Source: CAVTQY01 sp963736975 (lineage in GTDB: Bacteria > Pseudomonadota > Alphaproteobacteria > Acetobacterales > Acetobacteraceae). From it: a stretch of DNA of 64,000 bases. The stretch is from the NCBI GenBank assembly GCA_963736975.1, contig CAVTQY010000002.1, positions 248,001 through 312,000 of the forward strand. Reading direction: 5' to 3'. The position numbers and the translations under genes are program-made. The notes under the pieces are model-generated. The model saw nothing but the letters and a program-made list of their open reading frames with translations, was not told the origin of the DNA and made no database searches. Of the stretch, positions 1-8,487 are shown one piece after another (within the stretch, counting starts at the first letter, position 1; the number at the start of each line of letters is the position of its first letter).

Positions 1-611
1 CCGCCGCGCAGCCCGCTTCGACGAAACCGGCGACTTCTTTCCTGTGCGTCGCCGACCGGCACGGGAATGTCTTCGCCGCTACCCCGAGCGACGGCACGAT
101 CGGCGGTCCGGTCGTGCCGGGCATCGGTATATTGCCGTCGCTGTGGGGCTCGCGGGGCTACACCGCGCCTGATCATCCGGCGCGCGTCGGCCCTGGTCGG
201 CGCCCGCGTATGTCGGCGAATCCGGCGCTGGCGATCCGTCCTGGCAAATGCATCATTCCGTTCGGCTCGCCCGGCAGCGAGGTGCTCGGCCAGGCGATGC
301 TGCAGATCTTCCTTGGTCTGGCGGTGTTCAACATGGACCCGCAATCGGCTGTGGAGGCGCCGCGTGTCGCCAGCGCGTCCTGGCCGGAATCGACCTTGCC
401 GCATGTATATCGACCAGGGCTGTTGTATGTCGAAGCGGATTTGGGCGAGCGGGTGATCGAGGGTCTTGCCGCGCTGGGCCATCGTGTCGAACTCTGGCCG
501 CCGCGCAAATATCTGGCCGGGTCGGTTTGCACCATCGTGTTGGACCTGGAGACGGGCGTGAAATGGGCAGGCGCCGACCCGCGGCGCACAGCGTACGCCA
601 TCGGCTGGTAG
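1..611 (+). CDS. ggt: Gamma-glutamyltranspeptidase, C-terminal part (5' end outside window)
   Basis: The reading frame is open from base 3 to the TAG at 609-611 and encodes the small (catalytic) subunit of a gamma-glutamyltransferase-family Ntn hydrolase, which transfers or hydrolyses the gamma-glutamyl group of glutathione-like compounds in the periplasm. The segment reading TSFLCVADRHGNVFAATPSD matches the family block that begins at the nucleophilic Thr, here encoded at about 33-35. Further on, FGSPGSEVLGQAMLQIFL and NMDPQSAVEAPRVAS match the conserved glycine-rich loop and the 'M.p.eAieaPR' block near the end. The large subunit and start codon lie upstream of the window. Family assignment is firm; substrate is not determined. 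Confidence 0.85.
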   Translation, partial: AAQPASTKPATSFLCVADRHGNVFAATPSDGTIGGPVVPGIGILPSLWGSRGYTAPDHPARVGPGRRPRMSANPALAIRPGKCIIPFGSPGSEVLGQAMLQIFLGLAVFNMDPQSAVEAPRVASASWPESTLPHVYRPGLLYVEADLGERVIEGLAALGHRVELWPPRKYLAGSVCTIVLDLETGVKWAGADPRRTAYAIGW

Positions 612-924
612 GGCGGCTGCGAGAGAGCATCGCCGTCACTGCGAGCGCAGCGAAGCAGTCTCCGGCAAACTTTATCTGTGCATCAGATGCGCCCCGATCG
701 ACATGAGCGCAGGAATGGAACCACAGATGCACACAGATGGACCATCGCTTTTGCGGTGGCCACCGTGCTGCTCGGGATGGCGACCGCCAATCCGTCACCC
801 CGCCAGCGCCGCCGTTCGCGCATAGGCCGCGGCCGCCCCGTGCAGCCGCCCCCGCTCCAGCTCGTTTAAGCCGCGGCGACGCACGCCTCCCCTGCTCATT
901 CCAGGGGGATTCCGAACTTCGAGA
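612..924. repeat. Gene-free stretch with dispersed repeat fragments
   Basis: I see no gene here. Bases about 636-664 (CACTGCGAGCGCAGCGAAGC...) resemble the short 'cattgcgagcgaagcgaagcaatctcc' repeat that is scattered in many alphaproteobacterial genomes. Bases 717-740 (GGAACCACAGATGCACACAG...) form a second repeat-like motif that recurs inverted at about 27309-27326. Both look like non-coding dispersed repeats. Confidence 0.45.
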
Positions 925-1310
925 TCACGTGTCCATCGGTTCAACCCATTGGCTTTGCCACGCGCTGGCCTCGAACGGAGCGCCGAAGTATTGGGTTTCC
1001 CGTGTGACCTTACCGTTCCTGAACTCCATGATGCTCACCGTGTAGGATGGCTGATCGTCATAGGTGAGGATGTATTCGGTGATCCAGAGATCGCCGCCAA
1101 CCGCGGATCCGGTGGATGAAAAAGCGCTTCTTGGTTGGCCTGAAGGGTGCGCGCGGTCTGTATATTGCGTTGGCCGCGGATACGCTCGCGGGATTGGGGG
1201 TACTCGAGCACTGCATCCTCGTGGTAGATGGCATGCTCGGTCTCAAAGTCGCCGGAATCGGACGCCGCCCAATGCTGATCCAGTGCGGCGCGGACGTCTT
1301 GATCTCCCAT
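925..1310 (-). pseudogene. SnoaL/NTF2-like small-molecule-binding protein, double frameshift
   Basis: The start at 1310 (MGDQDVRAALDQHW) opens a SnoaL/NTF2-like polyketide-cyclase-fold protein of about 128 residues. Homologous text continues in three different frames. The first runs through EHAIYHEDAVLEYPQS and RGQRNIQ. The second, from about 1140, reads PTKKRFFIHRIRG. The third, from about 1100, reads DLWITEYILTYDDQPSYTVS, then GKVTRETQYFG, and ends SQWVEPMDT at a TGA at 925-927. Each junction needs removal of one base, a doubled G near 1138-1144 and a doubled T near 1099-1103. The protein cannot be made intact as written. Such proteins often bind hydrophobic ligands, but no function is assigned here. 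Confidence 0.7.
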
Positions 1311-1358
1311 CTGGTTCTCCTTCGGTGCCAGCAGTAAATCCTCGTCCTGTCGGCTGCG

Positions 1359-1571
1359 CTAACGGTCCGGCCGCACGATCACCCGCACATCCATGTCAAC
1401 ATGGCCTGCCGAGCTGCGATCCTTTACGCCTAATACTCGCGTTCCGGCTCGACGAGCGGGGCCGCCGCCGCTACCCGCGATCCTTCTTTTGGAAATTCTT
1501 CCGCCCTCGCTTAGGAAGCCGTTATAGGGGTCGACCAGCAGGATCGCGGGCGTCGGAGGATCGTAGCTCAT
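1359..1571 (-). pseudogene. Isochorismatase-family cysteine hydrolase, N-terminal remnant
   Basis: A strong ribosome-binding site (AAAGGAGG) precedes an ATG at 1571. The first residues MSYDPPTPAILLVDPYNGFL match the first strand of isochorismatase-like hydrolases, including the first catalytic-triad Asp (LLVDPYN). After LSEGG the match stops and the frame continues into unrelated Arg-rich sequence until about 1359. The Lys and Cys of the triad are absent, so this is only the first ~25 codons of a gene. An intact member of the same family lies at 11696-12292, but the N-terminal sequences differ. Confidence 0.55.
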
Positions 1572-1745
1572 ACCAACCTCCTTTCTCCTCGGCGTCTTGA
1601 GCCACACAGTAAGCCATGCTAACAGCATTCGGCAACCGGCGGAACTACTTTGCATTATCGAAGAGCTTGGCACAAATCAAGCAGATGGGGTGGACGGCCC
1701 CAACGGCATCAAATGTGCCACGGTGCGGGTCGTCAGAACCGATAG

Positions 1746-2762
1746 AATGGAGCCGCCCACGCCAAGTCCGTCTTCCAGGTTCACGCCGTGGATGAAAATG
1801 GCAATACGGAGATCAGGCGTAAGCTGCGAAGGAGTGAGCTGATCAGCTTCTTTGAAAAGCAGCAGGCGTGCACGCTTATTTTGGAGGCGTGTGGCGCCGC
1901 GCATCATTGGGCTCGCGTGTTGTCTGCGCTGGGACACGACGTGAAGTTGATTGCACCTGAAGCAGTCAAGCCGTTCGTGAAGAAGGGCAAGAAGAACGAT
2001 GCCGCTGACGCGGCGGCACTCTGTGCGGCGGCATCCCGGCCCGATATAAAGTTTGTGCCACTCAAGACCATAGAACAGCAGGATATCCTGGCTTTGCATT
2101 CAGCCCGATCCCTCCTGGTCAAGCAGCAGACGATGCTGGTGAACGCCATGCGCGGTTTGGCCACCGAGTTCGGCCTGACGGTTCCGCAGGGCATCGGCAA
2201 GCTGCGGGAGCTGATGGTGCTGGTCGATGCGGACGAGTCGGTCCCTGAGCAAGCACGGCTGGTCATCGGGGAATTACTCGAACACTGCAACGCGCTCGCT
2301 GGAAGCATCAAGACATTTGAAGACGCGATCGTCGCCCACGCTCGGCACGATGACACCGCACGTCGCCTGGCAACGATTCCCGGCGTTGGTCCGGTCACCG
2401 CGTCTATGATCGCAGCGACGGTTGCGGATATTAGGGTATTCAAGAGCGCACGGCATTTTGCCGCTTGGCTCGGCCTGGTGCCCCGGCAGCACTCCACCGG
2501 TGGCAAGACCCGTCTTGGCCGCATCACCAAAGCGGGCAATCGGGACATACGCAGATTGTTGGTGCTGGGCGCCACATCGATGGTTCACCGGGCGGCCCAC
2601 TGGAATAGTGCCGCCCGCATCTGGGTAAGAGCCGTTCTGCAACGCCGCCCTGTCAGGCTGGTGACTGTGGCTTTGGCGAACAAGATGGCGCGCATCGCGT
2701 GGGCGTTGATGACGCGCAACGAAGTCTACCATGCGAAAGGACGTACCGCCGTCCCAGCGTGA
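1746..2762 (+). pseudogene. IS110-family transposase, N-terminus lost
   Basis: From HAKSVFQVHAVDENGN (about 1758-1805) onward this is a typical IS110-family (IS1111-like) transposase. It keeps EACGAAHHWARVL, KNDAADAAALC and the C-terminal transposase_20 blocks IPGVGPVTASMIAATV and LVPRQHSTGGKTRLGRITKAGN. Reading upstream in frame, a TAG at 1743-1745 interrupts, and the place where the family has 'GLDLAK' reads GAAHAK. The first catalytic Asp of the DEDD RuvC-like site is therefore missing. Translation could begin at GTG 1788, but the product (324 aa) would lack that residue and probably be inactive. The left end of the element is not obvious. Confidence 0.8.
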
Positions 2763-3090
2763 CGTTCTGGCGCAACAGGTAGGCGGCGGGCGCAAGCCCG
2801 GCTGATCCGGCAGGAGGTGCTGATCGGCGTGATGGGAAGGCCTTGGTCAAGGCATTTCAGGCAATACCGCACACGGTTACGTGCCTTGAGCACGCTAAAG
2901 CAGATTGGTGCCTGACACGTACGCGCACACCCATGATGGCCAGCGGCAAGTGTCGCGTCATAGGCCGGACATAAGGGCGCAACTGACCGGATCCTTCGGC
3001 AACGTCGATCACCGTTCATAAGGAACGCGATTTGGCCCAAGGGCCGCAAAGAGCGCCGCCAATCTGCGCAAGCTCTGCACGGTCACAACA
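2763..3090. other. Non-coding stretch downstream of the first IS110 gene
   Basis: No supported gene. In IS1111-type elements the non-coding region after the transposase contains the right end and can encode the guide ('bridge'/seek) RNA. About 200 bp following the stop at 2762 have the right position for this, but I could not define termini or a convincing fold. Minus-strand open frames here show no family match. Confidence 0.25.
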
Positions 3091-3234
3091 TTGGAGCGCG
3101 AAGGCATCGATCATCAGGGCGTCCATCCGACGCCGGCATCCGGCCAAGCACCCGCGCAAATACCAGGAAGTCGCAAGGATGCGTCTGAGGCGGCAATAAA
3201 ACGTTGCCATCCCCCTGCGCCGCCAGCTTATGGC

Positions 3235-3747
3235 GCATGGCTGGCAAGAGACGGCAAAGAGCGGCGATGGCATATAATCCGTGATTATCATCGCGCCGCC
3301 GATTTGCTAGTGGCGGAGACCGAAGCCGAGCCTTATCTTCGGCCAAAACTGATCTATCCTATCGTCTTCTGCTGTCGCCATTCGCTGGAACTGCTGCTGA
3401 AGCAGCTTCTTGAAGACACGGCCATCACGCCGGGCATACCCCGAATTTCGTAGTCACCAGCTTGCGGACATCTGGCCCAGATGCCGGGAGGTGATCGAGC
3501 ATTTCAATCGGGAGCGAACTCCGCCCCTCTGGATACGCTCGCAAAGCTGATAGAGGAATTCGCGGAGGTTGACCCCAGTTCCTTCACCTTTCGCTCTGCC
3601 TCGGATACGAAAGGGCGGCTGCTCGATATCAGAATTAACTGGATTGATCTTTCAGACTTGCGAGCCGCGATGGCTGGCGTTCACAACTTTCTGGAATGCG
3701 TCGATCAGCAAATATCAGATTGCCAGTCAGCGTGCTGGGATGAGTGA
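3235..3747 (+). pseudogene. HEPN-like hypothetical protein, frameshifted
   Basis: Three successive segments look like one protein. The first, RDYHRAADLLVAETEAEP followed by FCCRHSLELLLKQLLEDT, has the helical 'RH.lELaLK.ll' pattern of HEPN-like proteins. The second, from 3434 in the +1 frame, reads YPEFRSHQLADIWPRCREVI and EHFNRER. The third, back in the first frame from about 3517, reads LDTLAKLIEEFAEVDPSSF then DIRINWIDLSDLRAAMAGVH and ends at 3747. Two shifts are needed, so the gene is broken. The N-terminal boundary is unclear because upstream sequence (3091-3234) shows no family resemblance. HEPN domains often act as RNases in defence or toxin systems; the specific role here is unknown. 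Confidence 0.4.
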
Positions 3748-3849
3748 GAATGACGACTACAACACAGCCGGGCGATTGCCCCACTTTCCGTAAAGCCCAC
3801 TACGGCGGCACTGCTGGCCTGGTCGTAAGACCGTATGTCCGTTCCTTAA

Positions 3850-3933
3850 CCGGGGTGGCTCGTCCCACGCTGTGCGGGTCAACGAGGGTTGCTCGCATAG
3901 GGCGAGCCTTTCCTCAGCGCAGGGGGACGAGCC
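3850..3933 (+). ncRNA. Structured leader / candidate IS110 bridge RNA segment
   Basis: Directly upstream of the intact IS110 transposase, GGCTCGTCCC (3857-3866) is a perfect inverted complement of GGGACGAGCC (3924-3933), which abuts the start codon. The enclosed sequence has a second perfect hairpin, GCTCGC (3891-3896) with GCGAGC (3902-3907). IS110-group elements are known to encode a structured bridge RNA in the non-coding end upstream of the transposase, so this is the expected place. The outer stem would also hide the GGGGGA ribosome-binding site and could instead (or as well) control translation. The full RNA may begin as far upstream as about 3750. Confidence 0.4.
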
Positions 3934-5043
3934 ATGGATCAGGATAGCGAAGTTTTTGTCGGGTTGGATGTAGCCAAGGCCCGGCACGCCGTAGCCGTTG
4001 CGGAGGACGGCCGGCAAGGCGAGATTAGATACCTGGGCGAGATCGATGCCGACCCGACGTCCGTTCGCCGGCTGGTTGCGCGGCTCGCGAAGCATCACCG
4101 CCGATTGCACTTCTGCTACGAAGCAGGCCCGACCGGGTATGGGTTGCATCGGCAACTGGTCGGCATGGGCCACTCCTGTACCGTGGTCGCGCCCTCGCTG
4201 ATCCCCCGCAAGCCCGGCGATCGGGTCAAGACGAACCGACGCGATGCTGTGCAGCTCGCGCGGCTATTGCGTGCCGGCGAGCTGACGGCTGTTTGGGTGC
4301 CGGACGAGGCGCATGAAGCGGTCCGTGAACTGATCCGATCGCGGGAGGCGGCCGTCGATGATCTGCGCCGCAAACAGCAGTCGATCTCGTCGTTGATGCT
4401 GCGTTATGGCCGGAGCTATCCCGGCAAGAAGACCTGGGGTGCACGGCATCGACAGTGGCTGCAAACCCAGCACTTCGGACATCCGGCCCAACAACTCGTG
4501 CTGCAGGAGATGATCCTCGCCGCGCAGCATGCTCAGGAAAGGCTGACGCGCGTCGAGGCAGCCATTGTCGAGTTCTTGCCCGGCTGGTCGTTAGCGCCGG
4601 CCGTGGACGCACTCCAGGCACTGCGAGGCGTTCGCCTGGTCACCGCCGCGACCATCATGGTCGAGGTTGGAGACCTGCGCCGCTTTGACACGCCTCGCCA
4701 ACTCATGGGCTACCTCGGCCTGGTGCCAAGCGAGCGCTCGACCGGTGACAGTGTCCGACGCCTCGGCATCACCAAGGCCGGCAACGGACGCGTACGCCGC
4801 GCATTGGTCGAGAGCGCCTGGACCTACCGTTATTTGCCGAGGACCAGCAAGTTGAAGCATTACGTCCACGAGCGTGTGCCGTCCGCGGTGCGCGACATCG
4901 CCTTGAAGGCGCAGGCACGTCTGTGCGCACGCTACCGAGCGCTTGCTCGTCGCGGCAAAAAGCTGACGGTGGTGGTCACCGCGATCGCGCGTGAGCTCGC
5001 AGGCTTCATTTGGGCGATCGGAAGAATGGTTCAGCCAGCATAG
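3934..5043 (+). CDS. IS110-family transposase (intact)
   Basis: A 369-residue IS110-family transposase of normal length. The N-terminal DEDD RuvC-like domain begins VFVGLDVAKARHAVAVAEDG (first Asp in GLDVAK). It continues with FCYEAGPTGYG (the Glu) and VKTNRRDAVQLARLLRAGEL (the Asp pair region). A central helical segment follows, then the transposase_20 domain with LRGVRLVTAATIMVEVGDLR and LVPSERSTGDSVRRLGITKA, the latter including the conserved Ser. IS110 enzymes insert through an RNA-guided, DEDD/Ser-based reaction without classical terminal inverted repeats. The ATG directly follows a stable inverted repeat. The last 105 codons are duplicated downstream. Confidence 0.93.
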   Translation: MDQDSEVFVGLDVAKARHAVAVAEDGRQGEIRYLGEIDADPTSVRRLVARLAKHHRRLHFCYEAGPTGYGLHRQLVGMGHSCTVVAPSLIPRKPGDRVKTNRRDAVQLARLLRAGELTAVWVPDEAHEAVRELIRSREAAVDDLRRKQQSISSLMLRYGRSYPGKKTWGARHRQWLQTQHFGHPAQQLVLQEMILAAQHAQERLTRVEAAIVEFLPGWSLAPAVDALQALRGVRLVTAATIMVEVGDLRRFDTPRQLMGYLGLVPSERSTGDSVRRLGITKAGNGRVRRALVESAWTYRYLPRTSKLKHYVHERVPSAVRDIALKAQARLCARYRALARRGKKLTVVVTAIARELAGFIWAIGRMVQPA

Positions 5044-5902
5044 CAGCGCGCCAACGCTCCCGCTGCTCACGGGTGGGGGCGAGGCGACGGCAGAGGAACT
5101 CCCGTCGGACGCTTTGTGGCCGGCATCGCCGACGCCCGCAGTAAGACAGGGAACGCCTCGGACGCATACTCGGAAATGCGGTATCCAACCCGCGCATCAG
5201 AGCTTGATCACCGACGTCGAACAGCCTCGCTTCCTCCCGTGCGCATCCATCTAGAGCGGCCACCGCGATCGCGGTCAAAAGAACCTGCCCGACCGATTGA
5301 CAACGGACATCAGAGCGAGCGCTCGACCGGTGACAGTGTCCGACGCCTCGGCATCACCAAGGCCGGCAACGGACGCGTACGCCGCGCATTGGTCGAGAGC
5401 GCCTGGACCTACCGTTATTTGCCGAGGACCAGCAAGTTGAAGCATTACGTCCACGAGCGTGTGCCGTCCGCGGTGCGCGACATCGCCTTGAAGGCGCAGG
5501 CACGTCTGTGCGCACGCTACCGAGCGCTTGCTCGTCGCGGCAAAAAGCTGACGGTGGTGGTCACCGCGATCGCGCGTGAGCTCGCAGGCTTCATTTGGGC
5601 GATCGGAAGAATGGTTCAGCCAGCATAGCAGCGCGCCAACGCTCCCGCTGCTCACGGGTGGGGGCGAGGCGACGGCAGAGGAACTCCCGTCGGACGCTTT
5701 GTGGCCGGCATCGCCGACGCCCGCAGTAAGACAGGGAACGCCTCGGACGCATACTCGGAAATGCGGTATCCAACCCGCGCATCAGAGCTTGATCACCGAC
5801 GTCGAACAGCCTCGCTTCCTCCCGTGCGCATCCATCTAGAGCGGCCACCGCGATCGCGGTCAAAAGAACCTGCCCGACCGATTGACAACGGACATCAGAG
5901 CG
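4729..5902. repeat. 585-bp perfect tandem duplication with 4-bp microhomology
   Basis: Bases 4729-5313 are repeated at 5314-5898 with an exact offset of 585 bp. The tetranucleotide AGCG occurs at the start of each copy (4729, 5314) and again at the outer edge (5899-5902), after which the sequences diverge (CGAGCGCT versus CGTTTGG). Each copy contains the 3' third of the IS110 transposase and about 270 bp of its downstream flank. I detect no differences between the copies, so the duplication is recent or is kept identical by recombination. Confidence 0.92.
5314..5628 (+). pseudogene. Duplicated C-terminal part of the IS110 transposase
   Basis: This is the second copy of the transposase 3' end, from ERSTGDSVRRLGITKAGN to the final RMVQPA. 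It has no N-terminal domain or native start. An open frame runs into it from about 5116 through the duplicated downstream flank, but that 5' sequence is not protein-like. It is a by-product of the 585-bp tandem duplication. Confidence 0.85.
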
Positions 5903-5921
5903 TTTGGTGACGACCGTTGGA

Positions 5922-7010
5922 TCAGGGCGGTGTCGCGAGTGTCCACGGCATCAGTACATTGATCTGGCTGATCGGGTGCCCGTTGGCGATCCGGTCGAGG
6001 GTGTCGCGCAGATACGCTTCCGGGTTGATTTCATTGAGCTTGGCCGTCTGCAGGATGGAGTAGATGGCGGCGGCGCGCTCGCCACCGGCATCTGATCCGG
6101 CGAACAGATAATTCTTCCGTCCGAGCGCGATGCCGCGCATGGCGTTCTCGGCGATGTTGTTGTCGATCTCGAGCCTTGCGTCGGTGAGGAAGCGCGACAA
6201 TGCCTGCTGCCGCTTCAGCGTATAGCGGAATGCCTCGGCCAGCTCCGACTTTGCCGACAGCCTGGTGACGACTTTGCTGGCCCAGTCGAAGAACGCGGCG
6301 AGCAGCGGCGCGGCATCGGTTCGGTGCATCAGCCGCTCATCGGTCGGCGCGAAGCGCGCTTTGGCCTCGATGGCGTAGAACGCGGCAATGCGCTCGATCG
6401 CCTCCCGGGCGACCGGCGACTTCTTGGTGTCCCAGACATCGAAGAACTTGCGCCGGCAATGCGCCCAGCAGGCGACCTCGGTGATCGCCCTGTTTGCGCC
6501 AAGCCGCCGACCGGTGGCGCGCTGATCGTAGAGTGCCTCGAAGCCAGCGTAGCCATCAGCCTGCAGGAAGCCGGTGAACTCTGCCAAATGCCTAGCCGGA
6601 TGCGCGCCACCACGATCGGGACTGTAGAAGTAGGCGGCCGCCGGCGGCGCCGTGCCCCAGAATGGTCGATCGTCGCGCACATACACCCAAAGCCGCCCGC
6701 TCTTGGTTCGGCCGAGACCTGGCGACAGCACCGGCACGGTAGTGTCATCGCCGTGGATCTTCTCCGCGGCGAACACGTGTCGTCTGATCCCCTCGACAAT
6801 CGGCGCCAGCCGCCATGCCGCCTGACCGACCCAGTCGCACAGCCTGGATCGGTCGAGACCGACCCCGTCGCGAGCATAGAGGTCGCTCTGCCGGTAGAGC
6901 GGCAGGTGATCGCAGTATTTCGCCACCAGCAGATGCGCGAGCATTGCCGGTGTGGCACGACCACGCGATGTCGGCATCGCCGGCGCAGGTGCCTGGGTGA
7001 TGGTCGGCAT
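5922..7010 (-). pseudogene. tnpC: IS66 TnpC transposase, N-terminal domain deleted
   Basis: From ITQAPAPAMP onward this is a standard IS66 TnpC DDE transposase. It keeps LAHLLVAKYCDHLPLYRQSD, IHGDDTTVPVLSPG (catalytic Asp region), LQADGYAGFEALY, VACWAHCRRKFFDV and the C-terminal DNNIAENAMRGIALGRKNYL block with the catalytic Glu. The usual first ~180 residues (coiled coil and zinc-binding region) are absent: the sequence goes straight from the end of tnpB into the middle of tnpC. The junction marks an internal deletion. An open frame of 453 codons spans it only because tnpB is read out of frame. Confidence 0.85.
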
Positions 7011-7021
7011 CGGTGGGCAGG

Positions 7022-7332
7022 TCAGCCGTGGCGAGCGACATGCAGCAGCAGCGCCAATTGCGCCGCCGTCAGCGTCATCGCGCCACCGACAATCGGTGGC
7101 CACACGAAGCGGCCCTTCTCCAACCGCTTGGCGAACAGGCACAGACCGCTGCCGTCCCAGGTACAGTGCCTTCAAATAGTCACCGCTTGCCGCGGTACAG
7201 GAACAGGTGACCACTGAACGGGTCGGCGCCGATGATCTGCTGTGCCTTGGCTGCCAGGCCATCGAACCCGTTGCGCAGATCAACCGGCCGGCAGGCGAGG
7301 AAGACCTTGGTGCCAGGTGCGAGGCTGATCAC
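7022..7332 (-). pseudogene. tnpB: IS66 TnpB (Orf2), frameshifted
   Basis: A GTG at 7332 overlaps the tnpA stop (GTGA) and starts ISLAPGTKVFLACRPVDLRN, then GFDGLAAKAQQIIGADPFSG and HLFLYRGKR, the hallmark of IS66 TnpB. After KR the frame meets a TGA. The expected continuation (GDYLKALY, then WDGSGLCLFAKRLEKGRFVW, then MTLTAAQLALLL) is spread over other frames because of small indels near 7185 and 7165. The normal last residues are replaced by HVARHG at the deletion junction with tnpC. Confidence 0.8.
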
Positions 7333-8297
7333 ACCAAGGCCTGCACGGCACGCAAGACCCGCGACAGGGCCTTCTCACTGACCAATTCACCGACCTTCAC
7401 CCGCACGCCATTGGGAAGCGCGATCTCGATCTTGCTGGTGCGTCCTTCCCGCTGCTCGCCTTTCGGCAACTGCGGCTCAGGCGCCACCAGCAGGGCCGGC
7501 GGCGCTTCATTTGCCCGACCGATCACACCAATTGGCCTGAACTCCGTCGGCTCCGGCCCGTGCGGCGGCACCGCCGCCTTCGTCGCCGATCGCCAGTTGT
7601 AGAGCAGGCTCTCCGATAGCCCATGACGCTGCGCGACCATCGCAACGCGGCCACCTTCGCCCTCCACCTCAGCCAGCAGGTCTTCTTCCAGCGCGAGTTC
7701 CGCCGGCGTGTTGGACGCGAGCCCACCATCCACGAGCAGCCGGCCGCCGACGCGCACCGGCGGGAGGTCGGGGATCAGCGCAGCGCTCGCCATCAGATGT
7801 TCGGGGCCGAGTCGATCTTGTCCCGTATCGAACGCAACTTCTTCCCCACCTTCGAGGTCGGTGCATTTGATGGAAACGCGCATGTCGCCGCCGTTGAGCC
7901 GATCGAAGTCGATCAGCGCGGTCAGCGTCTCGCGCATCGGCGTGGTGTCGTACACGCTCGCCTGCTCAGGCGAGGCGGTGCGCAGGCCCAGCATGCGCGT
8001 GTGGAACAGCGCCGGGCGCCCGAGCAGCCGCGATTCGATCGCTGCCGCCCATTGCGAAGCGCGCGCGAAGGGCGGCAGCCAGTTCGGCGCTGAGGCGCGT
8101 TCCCGCCACCGACGCAGGCGTTCCAGCCGGAGCGGCGGCGAATTGCCGGCGATCAGCGCCGCGGTGATCGCACCGACCGAACTGCCGGCCACCCAGTCCG
8201 GCTCCTGCACCGCGGCGTGCAACGCCTCGTAAGCACCGGCGAAATAGGCGCCGACGGCGTTGCCCCCGCCCAAAACCAGAGCACGACGCGGCATCAA
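7329..8297 (-). CDS. Chimeric ORF: patatin-like phospholipase fused to IS66 TnpA
   Basis: Residues 1 to about 205 are a bacterial patatin-like lipid acyl hydrolase. They show the GGGNAVGAYFAGAYEAL oxyanion loop, the GSSVG nucleophile elbow (Ser about 40) and the DGG of the Ser-Asp dyad in RLLVDGGLASNTP. Directly after AELALEED the protein becomes IS66 TnpA (LLAEVEGEGGRVAMVAQRHG, then LSESLLYNWRSATKAA), minus the TnpA N-terminus, and ends with the TnpA C-terminal KIEIALPNGVRVKVGELVSE block at 7329. The in-frame fusion (322 aa) therefore keeps the phospholipase catalytic dyad but has a transposon-derived tail. The wild-type patatin C-terminus is lost. Whether it folds or is expressed is unknown. 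Confidence 0.8.
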   Translation of the reverse strand: MMPRRALVLGGGNAVGAYFAGAYEALHAAVQEPDWVAGSSVGAITAALIAGNSPPLRLERLRRWRERASAPNWLPPFARASQWAAAIESRLLGRPALFHTRMLGLRTASPEQASVYDTTPMRETLTALIDFDRLNGGDMRVSIKCTDLEGGEEVAFDTGQDRLGPEHLMASAALIPDLPPVRVGGRLLVDGGLASNTPAELALEEDLLAEVEGEGGRVAMVAQRHGLSESLLYNWRSATKAAVPPHGPEPTEFRPIGVIGRANEAPPALLVAPEPQLPKGEQREGRTSKIEIALPNGVRVKVGELVSEKALSRVLRAVQALV

Positions 8298-8487
8298 TCA
8301 GCTTCCGGGTTCATGCCGGGGCAACGCCACCGGTTCCGCCCGGTTGCCGGCAGCTCCTCGACAGTGCTTAGCGTCGCATCCCAGAAGAGACGTGGATGGC
8401 TGGGCCAAACCTGGCCGAGCCCGGTCATGCCGAATGGGCGGGTTCGTCGATGGCCGCGCCAGCTTCGTGAGGGGTATTCGACTGACA
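8298..8487. other. Short gene-free spacer
   Basis: About 190 bp between the patatin start and the end of the Mfd-like gene. No convincing gene, repeat or terminator is visible. Confidence 0.4.

Larger units (their letters stand above)
5904..7690 (-). mobile_element. Defective IS66-family element (internal deletion, one end lost)
   Basis: The order tnpA (7329 to about 7690), tnpB (7022-7332) and tnpC (5922 to about 7010), all on the minus strand, is the standard IS66 layout. tnpA lacks its N-terminus and is joined to a patatin gene. tnpB has frameshifts and lost its last codons, and tnpC lacks its N-terminal third. The outer end on the tnpA side is missing. The end on the tnpC side lies between the tandem duplication (5902) and 5922. 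The copy cannot transpose by itself. Confidence 0.8.

Noticed and set aside
6324..7217. Long plus-strand open frame opposite the IS66 tnpC
   Set aside because: It is the antisense of a recognised transposase; the protein is His/Arg-rich without family features.
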